DNA of 7,775 nucleotides from NCBI GenBank assembly GCA_947378615.1, contig CANCKV010000132.1:1-7775 (forward strand). The letters run 5' to 3'. A model generated the notes under the pieces. The model was not told the origin of the DNA. It saw only the letters and a program-made list of their open reading frames with translations, and did not search any database. The DNA is from Chitinophagaceae bacterium (lineage in GTDB: Bacteria > Bacteroidota > Bacteroidia > Chitinophagales > Chitinophagaceae). Position 1 is the first letter of the stretch, and each line of letters begins with the position of its first letter. Of the stretch, positions 1 through 6,858 are shown in pieces. The translations under genes were made by a program, and so were the position numbers.

Positions 1-1
1 A

Positions 2-3000
2 GTAGGTGTATTCAGAAATACAAGTACAGTAGGTAATATATCTATGGCATCAGAAATTGACTATGCCACAGGTTCAAGCCCATACAGTGTTGCTGTTGGA
101 GATTTAGACGGAGATGGTAAGCCCGACCTTGCCGTTAGTAACTCATCGAGTCATACCATTTCTGTATATCTTAATACAAGCACAGTTGGCAACTTGTCTT
201 TTACAAATAAAATTGATTATACGGTTAGTGGTTATGTAGTGGGAGTAGCAATAGGAGATATGGACGGTGATGGAAAATTAGACATCATTGCTACTAATAA
301 CTCACCTTATACCGTGTCTGTACTTCGAAATACAAGTTCGGGTAATGGAAATATTTCTTTTGCTTCATATAAAGATTTTGCTACCGAAAGTGGTTCTTAT
401 TGTACTGTTATTGGCGATTTAGATGGTGATGGAAAATTGGATTTAGTTGTCACAAATGAATCCGCAGGAACTTTATCTGTACTAAAAAATAATAGTACTG
501 TAGGAAATGTCTCTTTTACAACAAAAGTTGATTACGCCGCTCAAAGTGGTGGCTTGCCAAGCTATCTCTGTCTAACAGATATGGAAGGTGATGGTAAGCT
601 CGATATTGCAACAGTGAGTGGATTTGCAACTACATTCTCTTCTGTTTCGTTGTTTAGAAATAATAGTAATATAGGAGCTATTTCCTTCGAAACGCCTGTA
701 AATTATACTTCAAGTGCAGGGGCATTTAATATTTATACGGGTGACTTAGATGGAGATGGTAAGCCTGATATTATCTCAGCAAGTTCATCAGTAAATAGCG
801 TCTCAATATTTAGAAATCAGATAGGTGAGCCTGTCATCACATCCTTTACACCTTCCTCCGCTGCTGCTGGTACCTCGGTAATTATCAGTGGCAATAATTT
901 TAATAATGTTATAGGTGTTAGTTTTGGTGGGGTACCCGCCACTTCAATTACGGTTGTTTCTTCAACAGCAATTATCGCAACTGTAGGTAAGGGTGCATCG
1001 GGAAATATAATTGTTACAACTGCTTCAGGAAGTGCTTCTTTCTCTGGATTTATCTTTAATGCTTCAGTTCCTACAATCACCTCTTTTTCTCCAACTACTG
1101 CGACAATTGGTTATGCTGATACCATTAAGGGGAGTGGTTTTACAACAGCAACTGCCGTTACTTTTGGAGGTACTGCTGCGGCATCCTTTTCCATTGTTAA
1201 TGATAGTATCATTATTGCCATTTTAGGAAGTGGAACAAGTGGCAATGTAAGCGTTACTAATACAGGTGGTACAGTTAGTCTTGCCGGTTTTAGCTATTGT
1301 ACAGGTATCAATGTTGCCTTTAGCATTTCTGCATCGACTGTTGATATTGCCCCTAATTCAAGTGTAACCTTTACTTCCTCCGCTACAAATGCTGGTTCAG
1401 CACCTGTTTATCAATGGTATAAGAATGGCATGGCAATTTCTGGGGCAACTGCTAATTCTTACACCTCCAATACATTGGTAAATAATGATGTGGTTTATGC
1501 AATCCTAAAAAGCAATGCTACTTGTACCATTAACGGTACTGTAACAAGCAATCAAGCACTCATCTTTGTAAACAATGGTATTATCAATGCCTTTGCAGGA
1601 AATGGAACTACCGGATACTTGGGCGATGGAGGGGCCGCCTCCGCTGCAGGATTTAGTTTTAAAAGCAGTAGTACAAACTTGAATGGTCTTGCTTTTGATA
1701 CTGCGGGTAACTTATATATTGTGGATGCTAGCGATAATGTAGTACGAAAAGTCAACAAGAGTGGCATCATTTCAACTTTCGCCGGAAATGGCAATGCTGT
1801 TTATGGTGGAGATGGAGGGACTGCTACATCTGCGAGTCTAAATTCCCCTTCCGGAGTGGCGGTTGATAAGGCAGGTAATGTATATATTGCTGACTACAGT
1901 AATTATAGGATAAGAAAAGTGGATGTAAATGGAATTATTACTACTGTAGCAGGTGTTGGCACCTCAACTTATTCGGGTGATGGTGGGCTTGCGACTTCAG
2001 CAGGGTTAAAGGGGCCTACAAGTGTGGCTCTCGATTCGTTGGGCAATCTTTATATATGCGATTATAAGAATTATAGAATCAGAAAGGTGAATACCTCTGG
2101 AATCATTTCTACCGTGGCAGGTAACGGTTCTTCCTGTTGTATGACTAGTTCCGGAGACGGAGGTTTGGCAACTGCTGCTAATTTAGGAAATCCAATTGGA
2201 ATTGCAGTTGATAGGTCAGGTAACCTTTTCATATCACAAAATACAACTAATAACAGTATCAGAAAAGTGAATACAAATGGTATCATTAGCACTATTGTAG
2301 GTACAACTTCTTCGATGGGCTATAATACTGATCATATTACGGCAACTTCTGCCTGGTTGAATTCTCCTGCAGGATTGGTAGTTGACAGTATTGGGAATTT
2401 GTATTTCTGCGACAAAGGAAATTATCGTATCAGAAAAGTGGGTATAAATGATACCATTCAGACTATTGCAGGTACCGGCTCAATGGGGAATAGTGGGGAT
2501 GGAGGTTATGCCGTTTCTGCCCAATTAAGCAATCCAAGTGGGTTAGCTATCGACGCAGTTGGAAATCTATATTTTTCAGATGTAAGTAACCATCGTATAA
2601 GAAAGATAAACTTAGTGCAACAACAAAGTCAGAGTCCTATCATTTCTTCTTTCGCCCCCTCCTCTGCTGGAGCAGGAGCAACTGTTACTATCAAGGGAAC
2701 TGCATTTATTGGAGCTAGTGCTGTTAGTTTTGGAGGTACTGCCGCAGCTTCATTTAATGTTGTAAACGATACCCTAATGACTGCAGTTGTGGGTGGTGGT
2801 GCTAGTGGCAATGTAAGTATCACTACTAATGTAGGAACTGCGAGTTTAACAGGTTTTTCTTATTGTGAACCAACCACTTCTACTACGAATGCAAGTGTAT
2901 GTTCGGGTAGTAGTTACACATTCAATGGTTCTACTTATACAAATGCAGGGACATATACAGTACATTTAACCAATTCAATCGGTTGTGATAGTATTGCAAC

Positions 3001-4984
3001 TTTAAATTTAAGCGTTAAGACAAATGCTACTAGCATCACAAATGCTAGTATTTGTCAAGGCTACAATTATAACTTTAATGGGAATATTTATACGGTTGCA
3101 GGAACCTATGTTGTTCATTTGAATAATTCATTAGGCTGTGATAGTGCAGCCACTTTAAATCTAAGTATTAAATCAAATTCTACAAGTACAACAAATGCGA
3201 GTATCTGTGCAGGAAGTAGTTATACCTTCAATGGTTCAACCTATACTAAGGCAGGTAGTTACACTGCTCATTTAATAAATGAGGTAGGCTGTGATAGTGC
3301 TGCCACTTTAATTCTAAGTGTCAAGTCAAATTCTATAAGTACCACAAATGCAAGTATTTGTGTAGGTGGTAGTTATACCTTCAATGGTTCAACCTATACT
3401 AAGGCAGGTAGCTACACTGCTCATTTAATAAATGTGGTAGGCTGTGATAGTGCTGCCACTTTAATTCTTATTATCAAATCAAATTCTATAAGTACCACAA
3501 ATGCAAGTATCTGTACAGGAGGGTCTTATACGTTTAATGGAAACATCTACACGCAGGCAGGTAGCTACACTACACATCTGACAAATGCATTGGGTTGCGA
3601 TAGTGCTGCCACATTGGTCTTGACTGTAAAATCGGCGAGTACAAGTACAACGAATGCCAATATCAATCAAGGGAACTCCTATACTTTCAATGGTAATAAT
3701 TATACTTTAGCAGGTACCTACACAGCTCATTTGATAAATAGTGTAGGTTGTGATAGTGCGGCGACATTGGTTTTGACTGTCACCTCAAGCTACATAATCA
3801 ATGGAAATGTCAAGAATCCATTAGGAACAATCATTCCTTCGGTTACTATTAGTATGAATGGCACTCAAACAGTCACTACAGATGCAAGTGGGAATTATAC
3901 CTTTTCAGCAGTTGCCAATAGTAAGAATAGTATTATTCCTTCAAAGAATAATGATAAGACAATTGCAAACGGGGTAAATGGAACTGACATCAGCTTGATT
4001 CAGAGTCATATCTTGAAGAAGGTTGTCTTGAACTCTCCTTATAAATTAATTGCCGCCGATGTCAATAGCGACGGTGCGGTAAATGGAACCGATATTGCCT
4101 TAATTAAGTCATTAATCTTAAAGCATATTACTAAGTTTACTGGCAATAAATTATGGTCATTTGTGGATAGTAGTTTCATCTTTACGACACCTACAAAGCC
4201 TTTTCCATATTATGACAGCATTAGTATTGCCAACATAACTTCCAATCAAGGAGGAAAGAACTTCATCGGTGTAAAACTCGGCGATGTCAACTATGATTGG
4301 AATGCGGCTGTGTTAGGAATTGATAACAAGGCAACCCAAATTGAAATGTTCCATGATAACATTTCAGTTAATAGTGCCATTACAGAGGTACGAGTTCCAA
4401 TCAAAGTAAAGAACTTCCGAAATATTATGGGCATGCAATACACCCTGAACTTTAATAGTGAGGTCTTAGAACTAAAAGCAGTAGATAATAATAGACTAAG
4501 TGCAGACTATAATTTGGATTATACTTCAGAAGGTAAAATTCCATTCCTATGGGTAGATGCTGCAAGCGAGGCAAGGACATTGCCTGATAGTTCTGTTTTA
4601 TTTGAATTAGTATTTAATAAGAAGAGAAATTTACTCAATGAAGTAATAAATCTAACATCGGATATTACGGCTATTAATGCATTCGATGGTAACTACAATA
4701 CGGTAGAAATTAGGAAAGTAGGAGGGGAGATTTCGGAAAATTCTATTGTTACTAATACGATGACAGTTTTTCCAAATCCTGCTAAAGAGACTATTGTGAT
4801 TAAGGGTGATCATATCGATAAGATTCAAGTGATAGATAATTTCGGTAAGATAATAAAGCTGCTTTCATTACATGATGCTACTAATCCTGCTATTCAAGTG
4901 GGCAGTCTTATTTCAGGTGTCTATCATCTGAGGGTTCAAACAGTAGATGGGAAAGTGAGTGGAATTAATTTTATAAAAGAATAG
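2..4984 (+). CDS. Giant multidomain T9SS-secreted surface protein (FG-GAP, TIG, NHL, dockerin-/cohesin-like), 5'-partial
   Basis: The frame is open from base 2, so the Met at 44 is probably internal and the true N-terminus and signal peptide lie upstream. The stop is TAG at 4982. Residues are counted from the Met at 44. About 1-262: five FG-GAP/VCBS repeats with the Ca-binding signature GDLDGDGKPD, the sites lying near 98, 254, 412, 575 and 739. About 263-342 and 343-420: IPT/TIG domains (PxITSFxPxxA, VxFGG). About 421-510: Ig-like domain (YQWYKNG). About 512-857: six NHL blades, each with GNLYIxD and an RKV strand. About 865-940: third TIG. 942-1247: six 51-residue repeats. About 1249-1300: carboxypeptidase-regulatory-like domain. 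About 1306-1363: dockerin-like segment. About 1433-1560: cohesin-like segment. About 1571-1646: type A T9SS sorting domain (VFPNPAKETIVI, ending GVYHLRVQTVDGKVSGINFIKE). Export through T9SS and a cell-surface or released adhesive role are inferred from this architecture; no enzymatic domain is visible. Confidence 0.96.
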   Translation, partial: VGVFRNTSTVGNISMASEIDYATGSSPYSVAVGDLDGDGKPDLAVSNSSSHTISVYLNTSTVGNLSFTNKIDYTVSGYVVGVAIGDMDGDGKLDIIATNNSPYTVSVLRNTSSGNGNISFASYKDFATESGSYCTVIGDLDGDGKLDLVVTNESAGTLSVLKNNSTVGNVSFTTKVDYAAQSGGLPSYLCLTDMEGDGKLDIATVSGFATTFSSVSLFRNNSNIGAISFETPVNYTSSAGAFNIYTGDLDGDGKPDIISASSSVNSVSIFRNQIGEPVITSFTPSSAAAGTSVIISGNNFNNVIGVSFGGVPATSITVVSSTAIIATVGKGASGNIIVTTASGSASFSGFIFNASVPTITSFSPTTATIGYADTIKGSGFTTATAVTFGGTAAASFSIVNDSIIIAILGSGTSGNVSVTNTGGTVSLAGFSYCTGINVAFSISASTVDIAPNSSVTFTSSATNAGSAPVYQWYKNGMAISGATANSYTSNTLVNNDVVYAILKSNATCTINGTVTSNQALIFVNNGIINAFAGNGTTGYLGDGGAASAAGFSFKSSSTNLNGLAFDTAGNLYIVDASDNVVRKVNKSGIISTFAGNGNAVYGGDGGTATSASLNSPSGVAVDKAGNVYIADYSNYRIRKVDVNGIITTVAGVGTSTYSGDGGLATSAGLKGPTSVALDSLGNLYICDYKNYRIRKVNTSGIISTVAGNGSSCCMTSSGDGGLATAANLGNPIGIAVDRSGNLFISQNTTNNSIRKVNTNGIISTIVGTTSSMGYNTDHITATSAWLNSPAGLVVDSIGNLYFCDKGNYRIRKVGINDTIQTIAGTGSMGNSGDGGYAVSAQLSNPSGLAIDAVGNLYFSDVSNHRIRKINLVQQQSQSPIISSFAPSSAGAGATVTIKGTAFIGASAVSFGGTAAASFNVVNDTLMTAVVGGGASGNVSITTNVGTASLTGFSYCEPTTSTTNASVCSGSSYTFNGSTYTNAGTYTVHLTNSIGCDSIATLNLSVKTNATSITNASICQGYNYNFNGNIYTVAGTYVVHLNNSLGCDSAATLNLSIKSNSTSTTNASICAGSSYTFNGSTYTKAGSYTAHLINEVGCDSAATLILSVKSNSISTTNASICVGGSYTFNGSTYTKAGSYTAHLINVVGCDSAATLILIIKSNSISTTNASICTGGSYTFNGNIYTQAGSYTTHLTNALGCDSAATLVLTVKSASTSTTNANINQGNSYTFNGNNYTLAGTYTAHLINSVGCDSAATLVLTVTSSYIINGNVKNPLGTIIPSVTISMNGTQTVTTDASGNYTFSAVANSKNSIIPSKNNDKTIANGVNGTDISLIQSHILKKVVLNSPYKLIAADVNSDGAVNGTDIALIKSLILKHITKFTGNKLWSFVDSSFIFTTPTKPFPYYDSISIANITSNQGGKNFIGVKLGDVNYDWNAAVLGIDNKATQIEMFHDNISVNSAITEVRVPIKVKNFRNIMGMQYTLNFNSEVLELKAVDNNRLSADYNLDYTSEGKIPFLWVDAASEARTLPDSSVLFELVFNKKRNLLNEVINLTSDITAINAFDGNYNTVEIRKVGGEISENSIVTNTMTVFPNPAKETIVIKGDHIDKIQVIDNFGKIIKLLSLHDATNPAIQVGSLISGVYHLRVQTVDGKVSGINFIKE
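2867..3784 (+). repeat. Six tandem 153-bp (51-aa) repeats in the adhesin
   Basis: Six in-frame units follow each other with no insertions or deletions. The first conserved Cys codon falls at 2900, 3053, 3206, 3359 and 3512, and the sixth position (3665) is Asn instead. The unit consensus is STTNASICxGSSYTFNG, then YTxAGxYTxHLxN, then GCDSAATLxLxVK. Each full unit has two cysteines, one in the ICxG motif and one in GCDS. This repeat type is widespread in T9SS-exported proteins of Bacteroidota and probably forms an extended Ig-like stalk; a disulfide between the two cysteines is an inference. Units 3 and 4 are nearly identical at the DNA level. Confidence 0.95.
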
Positions 4985-5296
4985 CTTTAACAAGATATGG
5001 AAGGTAAAATAAATAAATTGAGCCATTCTCAGATTTAATTCTATAGAAAATAACACGAATTTTATGAAATAAAAGCTCAACACATAGACAGATAGGTTCA
5101 CATAGAAAGCACATAGATTTTTTTATGTTTTATTAAAGAGAAGTTCACATAGAAATTCTACTTCGTAGAATTGGGGCTACTAAGTGAAACGATTTTATAA
5201 TTGCTCAATTTTTTTATTCAGCATTCCTATGAGATAAATCCACTAGTCGAAATCTGACTTTGAAATTGGATTGATAATTTGTATATCAGAAAACAA
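4985..5296. other. Gene-free spacer with short repeats
   Basis: No open frame here looks like a protein; the minus-strand frame at 4913-5101 overlaps the adhesin end and is low complexity. ACATAG occurs four times (5082, 5100, 5111, 5147), twice in the longer form TTCACATAGAAA. An 8-bp perfect hairpin with a 3-nt loop sits at 5154-5172 (arms AATTCTAC / GTAGAATT) but has no adjacent T-run. A T-run at 5209-5215 has no stable stem directly before it. No clear terminator for the adhesin gene could be assigned. Confidence 0.6.
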
Positions 5297-5330
5297 AACA
5301 GGCTGTAAATCATACGATTCACAGCCTGTT
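5297..5330 (-). terminator. Rho-independent terminator, leftward
   Basis: Arms 5297-5311 (AACAGGCTGTAAATC) and 5316-5330 (GATTCACAGCCTGTT) pair over 15 positions around a 4-nt loop, with one imperfect position. On the minus strand that position is a G-U wobble, while on the plus strand it is an A-C mismatch, so the RNA hairpin is better in the leftward transcript. The minus-strand sequence after the stem is T-rich (TTGTTTTC). It lies 20 nt beyond the 3' end of the tRNA-Ser fragment on the same strand, which fits the original terminator of that tRNA gene. It may now also end transcription of the minus-strand gene at 5585-5788. Confidence 0.75.
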
Positions 5331-5350
5331 AGCCTGTTTTGATGAACATT

Positions 5351-5371
5351 TGGCGGAGAGAGAGGGATTCG
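5351..5371 (-). other. tRNA-Ser 3'-end fragment (candidate integration att core)
   Basis: Read on the minus strand, these 21 bases match tRNA positions 56-76 of a serine tRNA: T-loop from C56 (CGAAT), T-stem 3' strand CCCTC (61-65), acceptor 3' strand TCTCTCC (66-72), discriminator G73 and encoded CCA. A matching acceptor 5' strand (GGAGAGA) and the rest of the tRNA body are absent: beyond C56 (above 5371) the sequence is unrelated, since the expected T-stem 5' strand is missing. A fragment that begins in the T-loop and runs to the CCA is the usual outcome of tyrosine-integrase insertion into a tRNA gene. It is not a functional tRNA. The serine assignment relies on my recollection of Bacteroidota tRNA-Ser sequences. 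Confidence 0.78.
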
Positions 5372-5584
5372 TGCTTTTCTCTGAAACCCTTTGCTATCAA
5401 GGGGTTCAAAAAATGAAAAAAGTTGGATACCCGAATTTGCCCCCTCGTCAATCAATTCATTTTGAATCAAATCGTATGACTGTAAAGATACGATTAATAA
5501 CTGGTATTATCCTAACAACCTTACTATTTTTTGAACAGGTTACTGTTAAAGTTGGATATCTTTATTAGAATAGACTAGTGTTTT
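5372..5584. other. Gene-free segment rich in short inverted and direct repeats, next to the tRNA fragment
   Basis: No frame is convincing as a protein; the plus frame at 5350-5568 and the minus frame at 5243-5470 both run through the tRNA fragment, and the minus frame also runs through the terminator hairpin, so I treat them as chance. The segment holds an imperfect hairpin at 5385-5406 (AACCCTTTG / CAAGGGGTT, 4-nt loop), a perfect 8-bp inverted repeat at 5470-5495 (AATCGTAT / ATACGATT), and an 11-bp direct repeat AAAGTTGGATA at 5419-5429 and 5548-5558. Such repeats beside an att core could be integrase or excisionase arm sites; this is an inference. Confidence 0.45.
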
Positions 5585-5788
5585 CTATCCTAATAATAGA
5601 GGTTGTACCTGCACTTGCTTTAGCCCAGTGTATGTGCAGAAGTCCTCTATGCTTACAAACTGATGCTCTTCTTTCTTTAGCCTTGCCTTTATCTTCTGCA
5701 ACAACATACGGCTGTATCGTTCGCTTTTGCCGGTTATACGCTGAACATCCTTTGGATAGATGCAAAGTCTGATTATCTCTGTTCTCAT
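5585..5788 (-). CDS. Small helix-turn-helix-like protein, 67 aa
   Basis: The frame starts at ATG (5788 reading left) and ends at TAG (5585-5587). The sequence contains IYPKDVQRITGKSERYSRML, then a basic helix (QKIKARLKKEE), then FVSIEDFCTYTGL. This resembles small Bacteroidota proteins that I recall as conserved hypotheticals with the same IYPKDVQRITG and FVxIEEFCxYTGL blocks. The pattern of a short helix, a turn at TGKS and a second basic helix suggests a compact DNA-binding fold of the excisionase/MerR type. No signal peptide or membrane segment is visible. It is transcribed divergently from the cassette at 6028, with 239 bases between the starts, and lies about 210 bases from the tRNA fragment. 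A regulator or excisionase role is inference from size, fold impression and position only. Confidence 0.75.
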   Translation of the reverse strand: MRTEIIRLCIYPKDVQRITGKSERYSRMLLQKIKARLKKEEHQFVSIEDFCTYTGLKQVQVQPLLLG

Positions 5789-5832
5789 GCTTTTACTATG
5801 CCTTTCCTACGCCTTTGACACGCTTGACGTAT
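5789..5832 (-). promoter_or_regulatory. Four 11-bp iterons directly upstream of the small HTH-like gene
   Basis: On the minus strand four consecutive 11-base units (5832-5822, 5821-5811, 5810-5800, 5799-5789) run up to the ATG without a gap. Their consensus is RTAGNAAARGC; T2, A8, G10 and C11 are the same in all four. A period of about one helical turn would place protein contacts on one face of the DNA. This could be an operator for the HTH-like protein itself, or simply a degenerate tandem repeat in the leader. The function is inferred. Confidence 0.4.
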
Positions 5833-5842
5833 TTGTGACAGG

Positions 5843-5850
5843 CAAAGGTA
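5843..5850 (-). promoter_or_regulatory. Possible -7 promoter element for the small HTH-like gene
   Basis: The minus strand reads TACCTTTG, a match to the Bacteroidota -7 consensus TAnnTTTG, 55 bases before the ATG. A -33 TTG at the usual 17-23 base distance is not seen. The element is also one arm of an interrupted inverted repeat CCTTTG (5812-5817) / CAAAGG (5843-5848). Weak evidence. Confidence 0.3.
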
Positions 5851-5921
5851 ATTGCTTATCAACCTATTTATCTATGGTAATAAATGTACAAAATGGCTAT
5901 TAGATTCATTTACGGAAGTGC

Positions 5922-5956
5922 TTTGATTTTCTCCTTTAAAATACTTCTAAGCTTTG
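5922..5956 (+). promoter_or_regulatory. Possible promoter of the small-gene cassette
   Basis: TTTG at 5922-5925 and TAAGCTTTG at 5948-5956 are separated by 22 bases and resemble the Bacteroidota -33 TTTG and -7 TAnnTTTG elements, with one extra base in the -7 box. Transcription would start near 5963, leaving an A/T-rich leader of roughly 65 bases before the ATG at 6028. The match is imperfect and the region is A/T-rich, so chance is possible. Confidence 0.3.
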
Positions 5957-6011
5957 CATTATGAAACAGATAAAAGAATGAGTTTTTGATTATTTGCTTC
6001 TAATTTTTAAT

Positions 6012-6025
6012 CTTAAAATTTTAAG
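6012..6025. promoter_or_regulatory. Perfect 14-bp palindrome at the start of the cassette's first gene
   Basis: CTTAAAATTTTAAG is a perfect palindrome that ends two bases before the ATG at 6028. It could be an operator half-site pair or influence translation initiation, but A/T-rich palindromes are easily found by chance in such leaders. Confidence 0.3.
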
Positions 6026-6027
6026 TA

Positions 6028-6786
6028 ATGGCACAGCAAAGGGGTATTATCAAATTGGCCGGTACAATCGGCAACATCACGTTCTACAAGACGCAGGACG
6101 GTTATTTGGCAAAGGAAAAGACATCGTTGGATGCAACGAGAATTGCGACAGATCCGAACTTTGTTCGTACCCGTGAGAACGGGGCTGAGTTTGGACATGC
6201 TGCTAAAGTTGGAGCAGTCTTGCGTATGGCTTTCAGAACGGTAATTCTGACTAACAAGGACAGCAGGATGGTGAGTAGGCTTACCCAAAGAATGATTGCA
6301 GTTGTTTATGCTGATGAATCAAGTGTGAGGGGTGAACGTAATGTTATGGATGGTGAAACGGAATTGGTTGAAGGCTTCCAATTTAATCTTAAGGCTCCAT
6401 TGGGAACGACTCTGAACACTCCGTATACTACAAGTATTGACAGAGTCACAGGGACATTGAAAGTTGAGGTTCCGATTTTTGTTCCTTCGAATATCATTAA
6501 TGCACCTGCAGGAGCGACTCACTTCAAATTTATCTCTGGAGGATCTGCTATTGATTTTGAAAAGCATCAGTTTGTAACAGATTCACACGAAAGTGAAATG
6601 ATGCCTTTGTCAAGTGCTCCAACAGCCCTCATAGAATTGAGCAACAAGGTTCCCCTTGCGAGTACTCACCCTCTTTTCCTTGTATTTGGAAATGAATTTT
6701 ATCAAAATGTAAATGGTAAAAATTACCCTCTGAGGAATGGTGCATTTAATGCTCTTTCTGTGGTTAAGGTGAGCGGGGGAGTTTAA
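6028..6786 (+). CDS. Conserved Bacteroidota protein of unknown function, 252 aa, first gene of cassette
   Basis: The ATG at 6028 gives the N-terminus MAQQRGIIKLAGTIGNITFY, which I recall as typical of a family of roughly 250-residue hypothetical proteins in Bacteroidota; it ends at TAA 6784-6786. Visible blocks are the N-terminal GTIGNITFYKTQDGYLAKEK, a basic central-N region TRENGAEFGHAAKVGAVLR, the segment SRMVSRLTQRMI, RGERNVMDGETELVEGFQFN, and a C-terminal block LVFGNEFYQNVNGKNYPL followed by LRNGAFNALSVVKVSGG. There is no signal peptide, transmembrane segment or recognisable catalytic motif, so a soluble cytoplasmic protein is expected. The beta-rich, uncharged C-terminal half would suit a structural or binding domain. 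It is followed after 72 bases by the DUF5675 gene in the same direction. Function is unknown. Confidence 0.92.
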   Translation: MAQQRGIIKLAGTIGNITFYKTQDGYLAKEKTSLDATRIATDPNFVRTRENGAEFGHAAKVGAVLRMAFRTVILTNKDSRMVSRLTQRMIAVVYADESSVRGERNVMDGETELVEGFQFNLKAPLGTTLNTPYTTSIDRVTGTLKVEVPIFVPSNIINAPAGATHFKFISGGSAIDFEKHQFVTDSHESEMMPLSSAPTALIELSNKVPLASTHPLFLVFGNEFYQNVNGKNYPLRNGAFNALSVVKVSGGV

Positions 6787-6858
6787 TAGTGAGTAGTGAA
6801 TTGTAAGAAGTGAGTATTAGGTATTAGGTTTTAAGTTTTACGTTTAAAATGATGGGTT
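6787..6858 (+). repeat. Short reiterated GAGTA/TATTAGG-type spacer
   Basis: The 72-base gap between the 252-aa gene and the DUF5675 gene is built of near-repeated words, including GTATTAG twice in tandem (6814-6827) and GTGAGTA/GTGAGTATT variants. No terminator hairpin is visible, so the genes may be co-transcribed. Similar low-complexity words recur in the next two gaps of the cassette. Confidence 0.5.

Noticed and set aside
2867..3784. Regular 153-base repeats as a CRISPR array
   Set aside because: The whole unit is conserved and coding in one long frame; there are no short identical repeats separated by unique spacers.
5154..5172. 8-bp hairpin as the terminator of the adhesin gene
   Set aside because: It is short, A/T-rich, 170 bases past the stop codon and followed by GGGGC rather than a T-run.
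5016..5215. AATTGAGC (5016-5023) and GCTCAATT (5203-5210) followed by a T-run as a terminator
   Set aside because: The arms are about 180 bases apart, too far for an intrinsic terminator hairpin.
5243..5470. 75-aa minus-strand open frame across the terminator and tRNA fragment
   Set aside because: It reads through a terminator hairpin and a tRNA 3' end, so its apparent conservation would come from those RNA features and not from a protein.
5350..5568. 72-aa plus-strand open frame with a hydrophobic stretch
   Set aside because: It begins inside the antisense of the tRNA fragment, has no recognisable family and no good start context; the hydrophobic run is explained by A/T-rich sequence.
5578..5772. 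64-aa plus-strand frame opposite the small HTH-like gene
   Set aside because: It is the antisense shadow of the minus-strand gene, whose sequence has a recognisable conserved pattern, while this one does not.
6013..6288. 91-aa minus-strand frame opposite the 252-aa gene
   Set aside because: It is a shadow of a clearly coding plus-strand frame with a composition unlike a natural protein.
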